Of a stretch of 64,000 nt of DNA, positions 1-10,992 are shown piece after piece; positions within the stretch are counted from its first letter, which is position 1, and each line of letters opens with the position of its first letter. The stretch lies in assembly GCA_016219425.1 (NCBI GenBank), contig JACRNB010000004.1, positions 62,001 to 126,000 on the forward strand, written 5' to 3'. The notes under the pieces were generated by a model. The model was not told where the DNA came from and did no database searches. It worked only from the letters and a program-made list of their open reading frames with translations. Source of the stretch: Betaproteobacteria bacterium (GTDB taxonomy: Bacteria; Pseudomonadota; Gammaproteobacteria; Burkholderiales; Thiobacillaceae). Made by a program: the position numbers and the translations under genes.

Positions 1-80
1 GGCATTTCCCAGCCGGAGAAATCCACCAGTTTGGCGTTGGATTCGCGGTGCTTGGCGTTGAGGGGGGTCTGATTCAGCAT
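1..80 (-). CDS. gcvT: Aminomethyltransferase (glycine cleavage T protein), 5' end only
   Basis: Only the first 26 codons are in the window; the gene runs off the left edge. The reverse strand from the CAT at 78-80 reads MLNQTPLNAKHRESNAKLVD and continues FSGWEM. This matches the GcvT N-terminus, where an invariant Leu..H....K.VDFxGW.MP pattern begins the folate-binding domain. GcvT transfers the methylene group of the H-protein-bound aminomethyl to tetrahydrofolate. The tandem glycine riboswitch directly upstream on the same strand independently supports the call, since this RNA typically controls gcv operons. Confidence 0.85.
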   Translation of the reverse strand, partial: MLNQTPLNAKHRESNAKLVDFSGWEM

Positions 81-134
81 GGGGCGTGGGTTCCAGGTCG
101 GGTGTGGCTGAAATTCGCGGCTTGCGCCGTGATC

Positions 135-300
135 ACCCCGCTGTCCGGTTACCTGAGAGATTTGCCCCATCGGTGGCCGCGTGGATGGAAATCCAGCGGC
201 GCTCTCCAGCGTTGCCCAATTCTCGCGGTCCTTGATGCCTGAGCGGTTGCGGGTGGCGTTGCGCCTTCGGCGGCCAGTGAACTGGCGCTCTCCCGCGAGA
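135..300 (-). ncRNA. Tandem glycine riboswitch (two aptamers) in the gcvT leader
   Basis: On the minus strand two copies of the glycine aptamer core follow each other. Aptamer 1 (about 300 to 221) has GGAGAGCGCC, then GCCGAAGGCGCAA, then CTCAGGCA. It is closed by a perfect 8-bp P1 stem pairing 293-300 with 221-228. Aptamer 2 (about 211 to 135) has GGAGAGCGCC, then GGGGCAA, CTCTCAGGTA and ACCGGACAGCGGGG. The GGAGAG box, the GCAA and the CTCAGG box are the conserved parts of this riboswitch class. It lies between a promoter-like sequence and the gcvT start, so it should switch the glycine cleavage genes on with glycine. Confidence 0.9.
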
Positions 301-315
301 ACGATAGCGGGCCGG

Positions 316-345
316 ACTATACCGGAGGCCGCCAAGAGGCGGCAA
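316..345 (-). promoter_or_regulatory. Likely sigma70 promoter of the riboswitch-gcvT transcript
   Basis: On the minus strand TTGCCG (345-340) is followed after 18 bp by TATAGT (321-316). This is a good -35/-10 pair placed about 15 nt before the first riboswitch stem. It overlaps the hairpin at 328-343. Assigned by motif and position only. Confidence 0.55.
328..343 (-). terminator. Short GC hairpin after the DUF3426 gene
   Basis: GCCGCC and GGCGGC pair around a 4-nt loop just after the stop of the upstream minus-strand gene. There is no T run behind it, so it is at best a weak or factor-assisted terminator. It also overlaps the spacer of the gcvT promoter. Confidence 0.3.
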
Positions 346-348
346 ATC

Positions 349-1350
349 TCACGGGTAGAGCAGGTCCAGCGCGTAGCCCGAGGCGTCCAGGTTGCCGATT
401 TCCAGGTCCAGGCGTATCTCCCACTCGCTCTCGGGCGGCATGCCGGCGGCGGGATGGACGCCCTTGGGAAGGTAGGCGTTCGGCTTGAACGGGGTCTGGC
501 CCACCGGGCTGTCGCGCACGTCGGTGAGGGTGAGCACGACGTCCGGCCAGGCCTGGGCCTGACCGGTGCGGTTGGCGAGCAGCAGGGTGAGGCGCACGCG
601 GGATTTGTTCTCCGCGTCATGCTCCAGCGAGGAGGAAATGATGGCGTCCTTGCCCAGGGTGCGGGGCAGGGCCACGGTACATCCAATCGCCGCGCAGGCC
701 CGGTTCAGCGCCGGGCGCGCGGCAGGCCAGGTTTGGGCGATCTCGGCGCGCAGGAACCCGATCACTTGCAGGCTCAGGAGCGCCAGCAGCAGCAGGGTGA
801 GCAGCGCATACAGCGCCGTGAGCCAGGCGCGGGCGCGGGGGCTGTCTTCCTGCCGGGCGGTCGGGAGTTCGGACAGAAGGATGGAATCCGAGGTTTCCTC
901 CGCCGCCTGCATCAGCGCAGGGTCGGTGGCGGGTGAGAGGTCCGCTTGCGTCTCCGGAGGCTCTGCAAGTCCTCGCGCCGCCCTGATGTCCGGTGAATCC
1001 GGCTTGTCCGCCGCGGACTCTTCCCCAGGCAAGGCGTCGTCGGGGTTGTCTGCGGGGGCGCTTACAAGGGGAAGGGGGGGCGCGTCGTCCGCCGGAACTT
1101 CCGATGCGGGGCGCACGACCTCGGTGAGGGAGGCGGGTTCCTGGTCCGATGCGTAGTTGCGCGGAAGCACCCTGGCCGGGGTGCGCGGAACGGGGGCCGG
1201 GGTCGGTTCCGCATTCAGATCCGGCAACAGGCTGTCGTAGGCGTTGAATACCGTGTTGCAGTGACCGCAGCGCACCAGGCCGCGACGCAAAGACAGTTGC
1301 GTCTGGGCGATGCGGTAGGTGGTCCGGCATTCCGGGCAGGTGGTCTGCAT
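349..1350 (-). CDS. Zinc-ribbon plus DUF3426 membrane protein
   Basis: A 333-residue protein. The first 36 residues form an MJ0042-type zinc ribbon: Cys5-x2-Cys8 and Cys28-x2-Cys31, with the TYRI...LVRCGHC pattern. A long Pro/Ala/Glu-rich low-complexity linker follows, then one strongly hydrophobic segment around residues 175-200. The C-terminal soluble domain (SRVRLTLLLANRTGQAQAWPDV) matches DUF3426. Such proteins are common in betaproteobacteria immediately downstream of prmA, as here. No biochemical role is established for the family; a single-pass membrane protein with a cytoplasmic zinc finger is what the sequence shows. Confidence 0.85.
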   Translation of the reverse strand: MQTTCPECRTTYRIAQTQLSLRRGLVRCGHCNTVFNAYDSLLPDLNAEPTPAPVPRTPARVLPRNYASDQEPASLTEVVRPASEVPADDAPPLPLVSAPADNPDDALPGEESAADKPDSPDIRAARGLAEPPETQADLSPATDPALMQAAEETSDSILLSELPTARQEDSPRARAWLTALYALLTLLLLALLSLQVIGFLRAEIAQTWPAARPALNRACAAIGCTVALPRTLGKDAIISSSLEHDAENKSRVRLTLLLANRTGQAQAWPDVVLTLTDVRDSPVGQTPFKPNAYLPKGVHPAAGMPPESEWEIRLDLEIGNLDASGYALDLLYP

Positions 1351-1370
1351 GCGCTAGGCCGTGCGGCGAA

Positions 1371-2249
1371 TCACGTTTTCTTGCCTTCCAGACACACCCA
1401 GCCTTCTTCTTCCTGCCACAGGCGCATGGTGAAGGACTGACCATAAAGACGCATGACCTCGTCCGCCTGGGCGGCGAGGATGCCGGACAGGGCGATGCGC
1501 CCCCCCGTCTTCACGCGCGCGGCGAGCAGGGGCATGAGCGCCTTCAGCGGGTTGGTGAGGATGTTGGCGACCAGGATGTCGTATTGGCCCGGGGCCAGGT
1601 CATTCGGCAGGTGGAAATCCGCTTCGGTGTGATTGCGCCCGGCGTTGTCGCGCGCGGCGGTGACGGCCTGGGGGTCCAGGTCTGCGCCGGTGACGCGGCC
1701 CGCGCCCAGCTTCCTCGCGGCGATGGCGAGGATGCCGGAACCGCAGCCGTAGTCCAGAAGGCGCTCACCGCCTTGCACGTTGGCCTCCAGCCATTGCAGG
1801 CACAGGCGCGTGGTGGGGTGGCTGCCGGTGCCGAAGGCGAGGCCGGGGTCGAGTTCGATGCAGATTGCCGTCGGGTCTGGTGCGATATGCCAGGAAGGCA
1901 CGATCCAGAGGCGCTGGGAGATGCGGATGGGGTCGAACTGGGATTGGGTGAGGCGCACCCAGTCCTGATCTTCGATGCGTTCGCACTGGTGTTCGCGCTC
2001 GCCGTTCAGGCCGATGCGCGTCAGCAGGGCGGGGACGTCACTGCCGGCCTCCAGCAGGGCGACCACCCAGTTGCGGTCCCAGGCCTTGGGGTCCGCCAGA
2101 CCGGGCTCGCCGAACTGGGGCGCTTCCGCCTCGGAGCCGGCGTCGCGGTCTTCGATCGAGACCGAGAGCGCGCCGGCCTCCATCAGGCGGTCGGAAAGGG
2201 CCTCGGCTTCATCCTGCGTGGCGGCGAGTTTCAGGGAGAGCCAGGGCAT
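1371..2249 (-). CDS. prmA: Ribosomal protein L11 methyltransferase
   Basis: 292 residues, the usual PrmA length. The N-terminal substrate-recognition domain begins MPWLSLKL...DEAEALSDRLMEAGALSVS. The C-terminal class I methyltransferase domain has the SAM-binding motif LLDYGCGSGILAIAARKLGA, preceded by FGTGSHPTTRLCL and followed by the catalytic-region motif VANILTNPL. It trimethylates lysines and the N-terminus of ribosomal protein L11. It sits 7 bp downstream of accC on the same strand and is probably co-transcribed with accBC, an order frequent in betaproteobacteria. Confidence 0.95.
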   Translation of the reverse strand: MPWLSLKLAATQDEAEALSDRLMEAGALSVSIEDRDAGSEAEAPQFGEPGLADPKAWDRNWVVALLEAGSDVPALLTRIGLNGEREHQCERIEDQDWVRLTQSQFDPIRISQRLWIVPSWHIAPDPTAICIELDPGLAFGTGSHPTTRLCLQWLEANVQGGERLLDYGCGSGILAIAARKLGAGRVTGADLDPQAVTAARDNAGRNHTEADFHLPNDLAPGQYDILVANILTNPLKALMPLLAARVKTGGRIALSGILAAQADEVMRLYGQSFTMRLWQEEEGWVCLEGKKT

Positions 2250-2256
2250 GGGCGGC

Positions 2257-3606
2257 TCAGTGCTTGTTCAGACCCAGCTTCTGTTCCAGGTAGTGGATGC
2301 TCAGGCCGCCATCCAGAAAAGCCTGGTCCACCAGCAGATCCTGGTGCAGCGGGATGTTGGTCTTGATGCCTTCCACGATCATCTCGGACAGGGCGATGCG
2401 CATGCGCGCGATGGCCTGCTGCCGCGTCGCGCCGTAGGTGATCAGCTTGCCGATCATGGAGTCGTAGTGCGGCGGCACGTAGTAGTTCTGGTAGACGTGC
2501 GAATCCACGCGCACGCCGGGGCCGCCGGGGGCGTGATACAGCGTGATGCGACCGGGCGAGGGCACGAACTTCTTCGGGTCTTCCGCGTTGATGCGGCACT
2601 CGATGGCGTGACCCTTGAAATGCACGTCCTTCTGCTTGATGGAGAGCGGCAGGCCGGCGGCGATGCGGATGGTCTCCTGCACGATGTCCACGCCGGTGAT
2701 GTACTCGGTGACCGGGTGTTCCACCTGCACGCGGGTGTTCATCTCGATGAAGAAGAACTCACCGTCTTCATACAGGAACTCGAAGGTGCCGGCGCCGCGG
2801 TAGCCGATCTGGCGGCAGGCCTCGGCGCAGCGTTCGCCGATCTTGTTGCGCAGCTTCGTCTCCAGGCCGGGGGCGGGGGCCTCTTCCAGCACCTTCTGGT
2901 GACGGCGCTGCATGGAACAGTCGCGCTCGCCCAGGTGGACGGCGTTGCCGTGCTCGTCGGACAGGATCTGGATCTCGATGTGGCGCGGGTTGCCCAGGTA
3001 TTTCTCCATGTACACCGTGGGGTTGCCAAAGGCGGAGCCGGCCTCGTTCTGGGTCATCTGCACCGACTGGATCAGGGCGGCCTCGGTATGCACCACGCGC
3101 ATCCCGCGCCCGCCGCCGCCGCCTGCCGCCTTGATGATGATGGGGTAGCCGATGTCGCGCGCCATGCGCTTCCACTCGTCCATGTCCTCCCCGAGCGCGC
3201 CGTCGGAACCGGGCACACAGGGCACGCCAGCCGCCTTCATGGCGTCCTTGGCGGAGACCTTGTCGCCCATCAGGCGGATGGTCTCGGGGCGCGGGCCGAT
3301 GAACACGAAGCCGGAGTTCTCCACCCGTTCCGCGAAGTCCGCGTTCTCGGACAGGAAACCGTAGCCGGGATGGATGGCCTCGGCATCGGTCACCTCGGCG
3401 GCGGCGATGATGGAGGGGACGTGGAGATAGCTCTTGGCGGAAGGCGCGGGGCCGATGCACACGGCCTCGTCGGCCAGACGCACATACTTGGCCTCGGCGT
3501 CCGCCTCGGAGTAGACCGCGACGGTCTTGATGCCCATCTCGCGGCAGGCGCGCTGGATTCTTAGAGCAATCTCGCCGCGGTTGGCGATCAGTACTTTTTC
3601 AAACAT
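2257..3606 (-). CDS. accC: Biotin carboxylase subunit of acetyl-CoA carboxylase
   Basis: 449 residues, full length for AccC. It begins [20 protein letters not shown], the diagnostic biotin carboxylase N-domain. The ATP-grasp domain shows the glycine-rich [12 protein letters not shown] loop. The catalytic region has [14 protein letters not shown], and the C-domain ends near [10 protein letters not shown]. It carboxylates biotin on AccB using ATP and bicarbonate in the first step of fatty acid synthesis. It should follow accB directly, but about 240 bp holding a decayed toxin-antitoxin relic separate them. The relic reading frame ends just inside the accC start. Confidence 0.97.
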   Translation of the reverse strand: MFEKVLIANRGEIALRIQRACREMGIKTVAVYSEADAEAKYVRLADEAVCIGPAPSAKSYLHVPSIIAAAEVTDAEAIHPGYGFLSENADFAERVENSGFVFIGPRPETIRLMGDKVSAKDAMKAAGVPCVPGSDGALGEDMDEWKRMARDIGYPIIIKAAGGGGGRGMRVVHTEAALIQSVQMTQNEAGSAFGNPTVYMEKYLGNPRHIEIQILSDEHGNAVHLGERDCSMQRRHQKVLEEAPAPGLETKLRNKIGERCAEACRQIGYRGAGTFEFLYEDGEFFFIEMNTRVQVEHPVTEYITGVDIVQETIRIAAGLPLSIKQKDVHFKGHAIECRINAEDPKKFVPSPGRITLYHAPGGPGVRVDSHVYQNYYVPPHYDSMIGKLITYGATRQQAIARMRIALSEMIVEGIKTNIPLHQDLLVDQAFLDGGLSIHYLEQKLGLNKH

Positions 3607-3835
3607 CGTTTTCTCGCAAGGTTGTGGCGTAGTCCCGCATGCGCTTCCAGGCGTCGCGCAGGTGCGCGACGAAGGCGCGGGGCCTCGCCCAGAGCGGAGA
3701 GCATGTCCGCCGGGTCATTCAGATATTCATGCACCAGTCAGTGCGGGAACCGAACAGCCAAACGCGGGCGTCGGCGCCGAAAACCTGGCCTACCTGACGG
3801 CGGATGATGCTGGCTTCTTCCGGGGTCAGCCGCAT
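3599..3835 (-). pseudogene. Relic of a minimal nucleotidyltransferase / HEPN toxin-antitoxin pair
   Basis: The minus strand from ATG 3835 reads MRLTPEEASIIRRQVGQVFG and then ADARVWLFGSRTD. That is the start of a MntA-type minimal nucleotidyltransferase up to its GSR motif, but it stops after 38 codons at 3719. In another frame the following sequence reads [19 protein letters not shown]. After a +1 shift it reads [20 protein letters not shown] and ends in a stop at 3599-3601. This resembles the C-terminal part of a HEPN partner (R/LVHEY motif). The catalytic DxD of the nucleotidyltransferase and the N-terminal half of HEPN are missing, consistent with an internal deletion. Family assignment rests on short motifs. 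Confidence 0.6.
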
Positions 3836-3848
3836 GGGGCGCCCCTGG

Positions 3849-4301
<453 letters not shown>

Positions 4302-4304
4302 GAA

Positions 4305-4805
4305 TCAATCCTCCAAGGCGTGGAGGGCATAGCCCAGGGCGAACAGATACCCCATTGCCCCTAGCCCCGAGATCACGCCGACCGCCTTGTCGGAAAAGTA
4401 CGAATGCTGGCGGAACGGCTCGCGGGCGTGGACGTTGGACAGATGCACCTCGATGAACGGAATGGCGACCCCCGCCAGGGCATCGCGTATCGCCACGCTG
4501 GTATGCGTGAACGCGGCGGGGTTGATGATGATGAAACCGATGTGTTCCTGACCGGCGGCGTGGATGCGTTCCACCAGGGCGTGTTCGGCATTGCTCTGGA
4601 AGCATTCCACCTCGACCCCGGCTTCTGCGCCTTGCTGCACCAACGCGGTATCGATCTCGGCCAGGGTCTGATGGCCGTAATGGGCCGGTTCCCGTGTGCC
4701 GAGCAGATTGAGGTTGGGGCCGTGCAACACCAGGATGCGCCGCCCCGGATTCGGGGGTGTGGTCTCCTGGTCGATGGGGCTTTTCGGCGAGCGCTTGCGG
4801 GTCAT
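4305..4805 (-). CDS. aroQ: 3-dehydroquinate dehydratase, type II
   Basis: 166 residues. The core [20 protein letters not shown] is the signature of the type II enzyme, with the catalytic Tyr just after it. The substrate loop is [21 protein letters not shown] and the second signature is [20 protein letters not shown]. It dehydrates 3-dehydroquinate in the shikimate pathway. About 22 residues precede the usual start; no internal ATG offers a shorter version, so the long start is kept with doubt. The order aroQ-accB-accC is conserved in many proteobacteria. Confidence 0.95.
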   Translation of the reverse strand: MTRKRSPKSPIDQETTPPNPGRRILVLHGPNLNLLGTREPAHYGHQTLAEIDTALVQQGAEAGVEVECFQSNAEHALVERIHAAGQEHIGFIIINPAAFTHTSVAIRDALAGVAIPFIEVHLSNVHAREPFRQHSYFSDKAVGVISGLGAMGYLFALGYALHALED

Positions 4806-4917
4806 GCGATTCGCGTGCCGGTCGTTGGAATGGGGGCGAGTTTGCCGGAATTCGCCTCATCTTGTCCAGAATTGGGCGGAATTGGCGACAACAGACCGGG
4901 TGCAAGCCAGACCGGAA

Positions 4918-5874
4918 TCAAGCCGAATCAAGGAGATGCGCGAGGGTTTCGGCGACTCGGGCGGGGGCGATGGCGGCAGGATCGGCGAGGTTGATCAGCG
5001 CGGGCGCGTCGGGCTCCGCGCGCGCGCCGAAACGCTCCGGCGGGGTGGCGGGATAGAGGCCGACGCCGGGGCGGCGGAAGGCGGCGGCAAGGTGCATGAG
5101 TCCGGTATCCACGCCGATTACCGCGCGCGCGCCGGCCAGGATGCCGCCGAGTTGCGCCAGATCGAGGCGCGGCAGCACCCGGACATTGGGCAAACGCGCA
5201 GCCAGACGCTCCGCACGCGCCTTTTCCGCGTCGTTGCCCCAGGGCAGCAGCACCGGAAGATCGAGGCGGGCGAGGAGGTCCAGCCAGGCGGCCTCCGGGT
5301 ATTCCTTTTCCGCGCGCGCGGTGCCGTGCAGGGCGACCAGATAGCGCGCGGGCAGTCCGGCCTCGGTCGCGGGCGGCGCAACGCCGTAGCGGATGTCCGC
5401 CTCCGCGCCCGGGGCGTAGCCCAGGGCCTGGGCCGTGAGCAGGCGGTTGCGGGTGATGGCGTGCAGGGCGCGGGGGGCGCGGTAGCGCCGGGCATACGTC
5501 AGGCTGGCCAGCGGCTCCCGTGCGCTGGCGCGATCCAGCCCGGCCCGCGGACCTTGTGCGAGCAGGGCGATGGCCGCGCTCTTGAGCAGGCCCTGGCTAT
5601 CCAGAATCAGGTCGTACCGGGCTTCCCGGAGTTGCTGGCGGAATGCGCCGAATTCGGCGCGAACCGTCGCATCGAACGGGCGCTTGCGCCAGCGCCGCAG
5701 GGCAACGGGCAGCACCCGCGCCACTGCCGGGTGCCAGGCGGGAAGGATGGCAAAGGCGTCTTCCACCACCCAGTCGGCGCTCAGATTCGGGATGCAGGCG
5801 GCGGCCTCGGTGAGGGCGGGCAGCATGTGCACCACATCGCCCAGAGACGTCATTTTCACGATCAAAATACGCAT
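4918..5874 (-). CDS. waaC: Lipopolysaccharide heptosyltransferase I
   Basis: 318 residues from ATG 5874. The start MRILIVKMTSLGDVVHMLPA is the WaaC N-terminus. A long upstream open frame beyond 5874 is only antisense to the next gene and was discarded. The C-terminal donor domain contains ARAVIGVDTGLMHLAAAF, the GT9 D-T-G..H motif. WaaC adds the first L-glycero-D-manno-heptose to Kdo of the inner core. It diverges from the plus-strand core operon with 63 bp between starts. The heptose donor would come from gmhA, hldE and hldD at 24.2-27.9 kb. Confidence 0.92.
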   Translation of the reverse strand: MRILIVKMTSLGDVVHMLPALTEAAACIPNLSADWVVEDAFAILPAWHPAVARVLPVALRRWRKRPFDATVRAEFGAFRQQLREARYDLILDSQGLLKSAAIALLAQGPRAGLDRASAREPLASLTYARRYRAPRALHAITRNRLLTAQALGYAPGAEADIRYGVAPPATEAGLPARYLVALHGTARAEKEYPEAAWLDLLARLDLPVLLPWGNDAEKARAERLAARLPNVRVLPRLDLAQLGGILAGARAVIGVDTGLMHLAAAFRRPGVGLYPATPPERFGARAEPDAPALINLADPAAIAPARVAETLAHLLDSA

Positions 5875-5937
5875 GGGGCGAGGGTAACACTTCGGCCCGT
5901 CGGGGCTGGCTGATAGACTGCCGCACCCCCTCGTCCC

Positions 5938-7023
5938 ATGACCCCTTTGAGCTACCAATACCCTGATCTGAGCAGCGTCCGGCGCGTACTGGTGACCAAA
6001 CTCCGTCATCACGGCGACGTGCTGTTGGCCAGTCCCGTCCTCACGTCGCTCCGGCGCAGATTTCCCGAGGCGGAGATCGACGCGCTGGTGTACCGGGACA
6101 CGCGGGAGATGCTGGCCGGCCACCCCGCGCTGGCTCGGTTGCACACGATAGACCGCGCCTGGAGGCAGGCAGGGCTGCTGGCCCGCTGGCGCGCCGAACG
6201 CGCCCTGCTGGGCCAGCTCAAGGGCCGTCGGTACGATCTTCTGGTGCATCTTTCCACCCACAACCGGGGCGCCTGGCTGGCGCGTCTGCTGGCCCCCGCC
6301 TGTTCCGTGGCGCCTGCCAGACCGGGACGGTTCTGGCGCGGCTCTTTCACCCATCTTTACCAGGAGGTGGGGGGGAACCGACGCCATACGGTGGAGAACA
6401 ACCTGGACAGCCTGCGCCGCATCGGCATCTGGCCCGAACCGGCGGACAAGCGCCTGGTCCTGATGCCGGGGGACGAGGCCGCGCAGACGGCGCAGGCGCA
6501 TCTGGATCGACTCGGTCTCGCGGCTGGCCGTTACCTCCTGCTGCATCCCACCTCGCGCTGGCTGTTCAAGTGCTGGCCCGAGGCCAGGGTGACGGAGTTG
6601 GCGCAACGGCTGCTGGAAGAGGGGCATTCCCTGCTGTTCACCAGCGGACCCGATGCGCGCGAGACCGCGATGGTGGAGCGCATCCGCGCCGGCATCGGAC
6701 GCCCGGTCGCCAGCCTGGCCGGTCAGCTCACCCTGCCGCAACTGGCGGCCCTGATCGCCCGCGCTCGTCTGTTCATCGGTGTGGACTCCGCCCCCATGCA
6801 CATGGCCGCAGCCGTGGGCGCGCCCGTGGCGGCCCTGTTCGGTCCCAGCGGCGAGATCGACTGGGGGCCGTGGATGGCGCAGAGCCGCGTCATCACCTCG
6901 CGCCACACCTGTCGTCCCTGCGGGCGCGATGGTTGCGGCGGCAGCAAGCGCAGCGATTGCCTGGAAAGCATCTCTGTGGAAGAAGTCCACGCCGCCGTCG
7001 CCGCGCTTCTGGGACCGGCGTGA
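5938..7023 (+). CDS. rfaQ: LPS heptosyltransferase III-like protein (RfaQ family, GT9)
   Basis: 361 residues. VRRVLVTKLRHHGDVLLASP at residues 13-32 is the RfaQ-type acceptor loop (KLRHHGDVLL). HTVENNLDSLRRIGIWP is also typical of the subfamily. The C-terminal half has ARLFIGVDSAPMHMAAAVGA and a Cys-rich tail (CRPCGRDGCGGSKRSDC). RfaQ enzymes add a side-chain heptose to heptose II of the inner core. This is the first gene of the plus-strand core operon and ends 7 bp before the next start. The exact acceptor here is inferred. Confidence 0.85.
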   Translation: MTPLSYQYPDLSSVRRVLVTKLRHHGDVLLASPVLTSLRRRFPEAEIDALVYRDTREMLAGHPALARLHTIDRAWRQAGLLARWRAERALLGQLKGRRYDLLVHLSTHNRGAWLARLLAPACSVAPARPGRFWRGSFTHLYQEVGGNRRHTVENNLDSLRRIGIWPEPADKRLVLMPGDEAAQTAQAHLDRLGLAAGRYLLLHPTSRWLFKCWPEARVTELAQRLLEEGHSLLFTSGPDARETAMVERIRAGIGRPVASLAGQLTLPQLAALIARARLFIGVDSAPMHMAAAVGAPVAALFGPSGEIDWGPWMAQSRVITSRHTCRPCGRDGCGGSKRSDCLESISVEEVHAAVAALLGPA

Positions 7024-7030
7024 GATCAGC

Positions 7031-8164
7031 GTGAAACTGGCGATCCTGCGGCAGCGCTACACCCCATTCGGAGGCGCGGAGCGTTTCCTCGAACGGGCGA
7101 TAGCGGCCCTGGGCAGGGAGGACATGGAGATCACCGTCATCACCCGCTCCTGGCCGGGGAGCGGCGTCTCCGGCGCGGTTCGCATCCTCGCCCTGAACCC
7201 GTTTTATCTCGGCAGCACCTGGCGCGATGCGGGGTTTGCACGGGCGTCCTGCCGCGCCGTCGCCGCCGGCAAGTTCGATCTGGTGCAATCCCACGAGCGC
7301 ATCGCCTGCTGCGATGTGTACCGGGCCGGAGACGGCGTACATCGCGAGTGGCTGATGCAGCGGGCGCGTCAGCGGGGGCTGGTGGGACGCAGCCTGGATC
7401 GCCTCAATCCCTACCATCGCTACACCCTGGCCGCCGAACGGCGCTTGTTCACCAGCCCCGGACTGAAGGCGGTGGTGTGCAACGCCCACATGGTTCGTGA
7501 GGAGATCCAGCGCCATTTCGGGGTGGACCGGACAAAACTCCATGTGATCTACAACGGGGTCGATACGGACGCCTTCCATCCAGGCTTGCGCGCCGAATAC
7601 CGGAGCGCCCTGCGCGCGCAACTGGGGTTGCCGGAAGACGCGGTGGTGTACCTGTTCGTCGGTTCCGGTTTCGAGCGCAAGGGCGTTCCCCTGCTGCTGG
7701 ATCTGTGGCCGCAGTTGCCCGCCCATGCCCACCTGGTTGTGGCGGGGCGTGACCGCAGCATGCAGCGATGCGTGAAACGGGCCGCCGGGAGCGGGGGGCG
7801 GGTCCATTTCGTCGGCGCGCAGAAGGATGTGCGGCCCTGGTATGGACTGGCGGATGTGTTCGTCCTGCCCACCCTGTATGACCCCTGTTCCAACGCCGCG
7901 CTGGAGGCGCTGTCGTGCGGCCTGCCCGTGCTCACCAGCAGCAAATGCGGCGCCTCGGAATGGATTGTCGCCGGGCAAAACGGGGATGTGGCGGACGCGC
8001 TGGATGCCCAAAAGTGGCGTGCTATCCTCCTCGCGTGGCTGGCGCCGGAGCGGAGGCGGCAGGCGCGGGACGCCGCCAGGGCCTCGGCCCTGCCGCTCAC
8101 GCTGGAGGCCATGCAGCAATCCTACCGCGACCTCTACGCCCGACTTTTGACTCCCCAGACATGA
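7031..8164 (+). CDS. Glycosyltransferase family 4 (WaaG-like)
   Basis: 377 residues from GTG 7031, chosen because the conserved N-terminus LAILRQRYTPFGGAERFLER starts there and it lies 7 bp after the previous stop. The GGAERF loop, NAHMVREEIQRHFGV and HVIYNGVDTDAF, and the donor-site region DVFVLPTLYDPCSNAALEAL are GT4/GT-B features. The N-terminal part and the DVYRAGDGVHREWL stretch resemble WaaG-type enzymes that add the first outer-core hexose. Donor and acceptor cannot be read from sequence. Confidence 0.8.
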   Translation: MKLAILRQRYTPFGGAERFLERAIAALGREDMEITVITRSWPGSGVSGAVRILALNPFYLGSTWRDAGFARASCRAVAAGKFDLVQSHERIACCDVYRAGDGVHREWLMQRARQRGLVGRSLDRLNPYHRYTLAAERRLFTSPGLKAVVCNAHMVREEIQRHFGVDRTKLHVIYNGVDTDAFHPGLRAEYRSALRAQLGLPEDAVVYLFVGSGFERKGVPLLLDLWPQLPAHAHLVVAGRDRSMQRCVKRAAGSGGRVHFVGAQKDVRPWYGLADVFVLPTLYDPCSNAALEALSCGLPVLTSSKCGASEWIVAGQNGDVADALDAQKWRAILLAWLAPERRRQARDAARASALPLTLEAMQQSYRDLYARLLTPQT

Positions 8165-8206
8165 AAGCCCCCTTACTCGCTGCGCTCGTTTTCCCCCGAG
8201 GGGGAG

Positions 8207-8240
8207 GTCAGTTCCTCCGGAATGGCCGTGCGGAACTGAC
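8207..8240 (+). promoter_or_regulatory. Inverted repeat abutting the msbA start
   Basis: GTCAGTTCC (8207-8215) and GGAACTGAC (8232-8240) are a perfect 9-bp inverted repeat with a 16-nt loop ending at the base before the msbA ATG. The only Shine-Dalgarno-like GGAA lies in the right arm, so the RNA stem would hide it. The stretch before it (8173-8203, around a CCCCCGAGGGGG palindrome) looks like a common betaproteobacterial intergenic repeat. Confidence 0.55.
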
Positions 8241-9969
<1,729 letters not shown>

Positions 9970-9989
<20 letters not shown>

Positions 9990-10992
9990 TGCGCGGGTAC
10001 TGCTGATCTGCGTGGCGCGCATCGGCGATACCCTCCTGGCCACCCCCGCCCTGCGCGCCCTGGGCGCGGCGCTGCCGCAGGGGGCGCTCACCGTGCTGGC
10101 GCATCCGGGGCGGCGCGAGGTGCTGGAGGGCCTGCCCTTCATCCACCGTCTGGGGAGCATCGACAAACGCAGCGCACCCTGGCGCGGCTGGCTGCCGGGC
10201 CGTCGCTACGACTGGGGCGTGGTGTACGGACAGGACGCCGCCCTGGTGCGCTACGCCCTGCGCGTATGCCGGCGCGTGATCGCCCTGCGCCAGGCGGACC
10301 CTGCCCTGAATCGGCGACTGACCCGCATGGTGGAACCCGCAGCGAGCCTGATGGACGCGGTGGATGAGCGGCTGGAACTGGCGACCGCACTCGGCATCGC
10401 CCCGCAAGGGCGGCGGCTCGCCTACCTGGCGACGGAGGCGGAGCGCCAACGTGCGCGCGCCCTGCTGCACCAGCGCCTGCCGGGGGTGCAGCGGCCCATC
10501 GGTCTGCAACTCCAGAGCTTCCCCACCAAGGCCTACCGCGACTGGCCGGCGGAGCATTTCCAGCGCCTGGCGCAGCGCCTCCTGGCGCAACCCGGCACGG
10601 GCATCGCCGTGCTGGGCGGTCCCGAGTCGCGCCGCCTGGGAGAAGACTTCGCCGCCCGTCTGGCCCCCCACTTTCCGGGCCGCGTCACCAGCCTGGCCGG
10701 CGGCCTGCCCCTGCGCGAGGCGGCGGCGGTGATCGGTGAACTGGCCCTCTACGTCGGCGTCGATACCGGCCCCACCCACCTGGCGGGAGCCTTGGGGACG
10801 CCCATGGTCGCCCTATACCACTGCCGCCATCGCGGGCGCTGGCTGGCCCCGCGCGAGCACCCCGCCCTGGCGGTGATCGAACACCCGGCGGCGGACGCGG
10901 CCTGCGACCACACCGCCTCCATGGCCGCCATCTCCGTGGAGTCGGTGGCGCAAGCGGCGGAACGCCTGCTGGCGCAGGGGGCTCCGGCATGA
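9970..10992 (+). CDS. Glycosyltransferase family 9 (heptosyltransferase-like)
   Basis: 340 residues from ATG 9970, which lies inside the end of msbA. The N-terminal ARVLLICVARIGDTLLATPA and the C-terminal GELALYVGVDTGPTHLAGAL are the two GT9 signatures. IGLQLQSFPTKAYRDWPAEH is the central donor-domain element. GT9 enzymes transfer heptose from ADP-heptose; the acceptor here is unknown. It belongs to the tightly overlapping core operon. Confidence 0.85.

Noticed and set aside
5875-6990. Upstream extension of waaC to a 690-residue frame
   Set aside because: The extension is antisense to the RfaQ-like gene and has no homology; the canonical WaaC start is ATG 5874.
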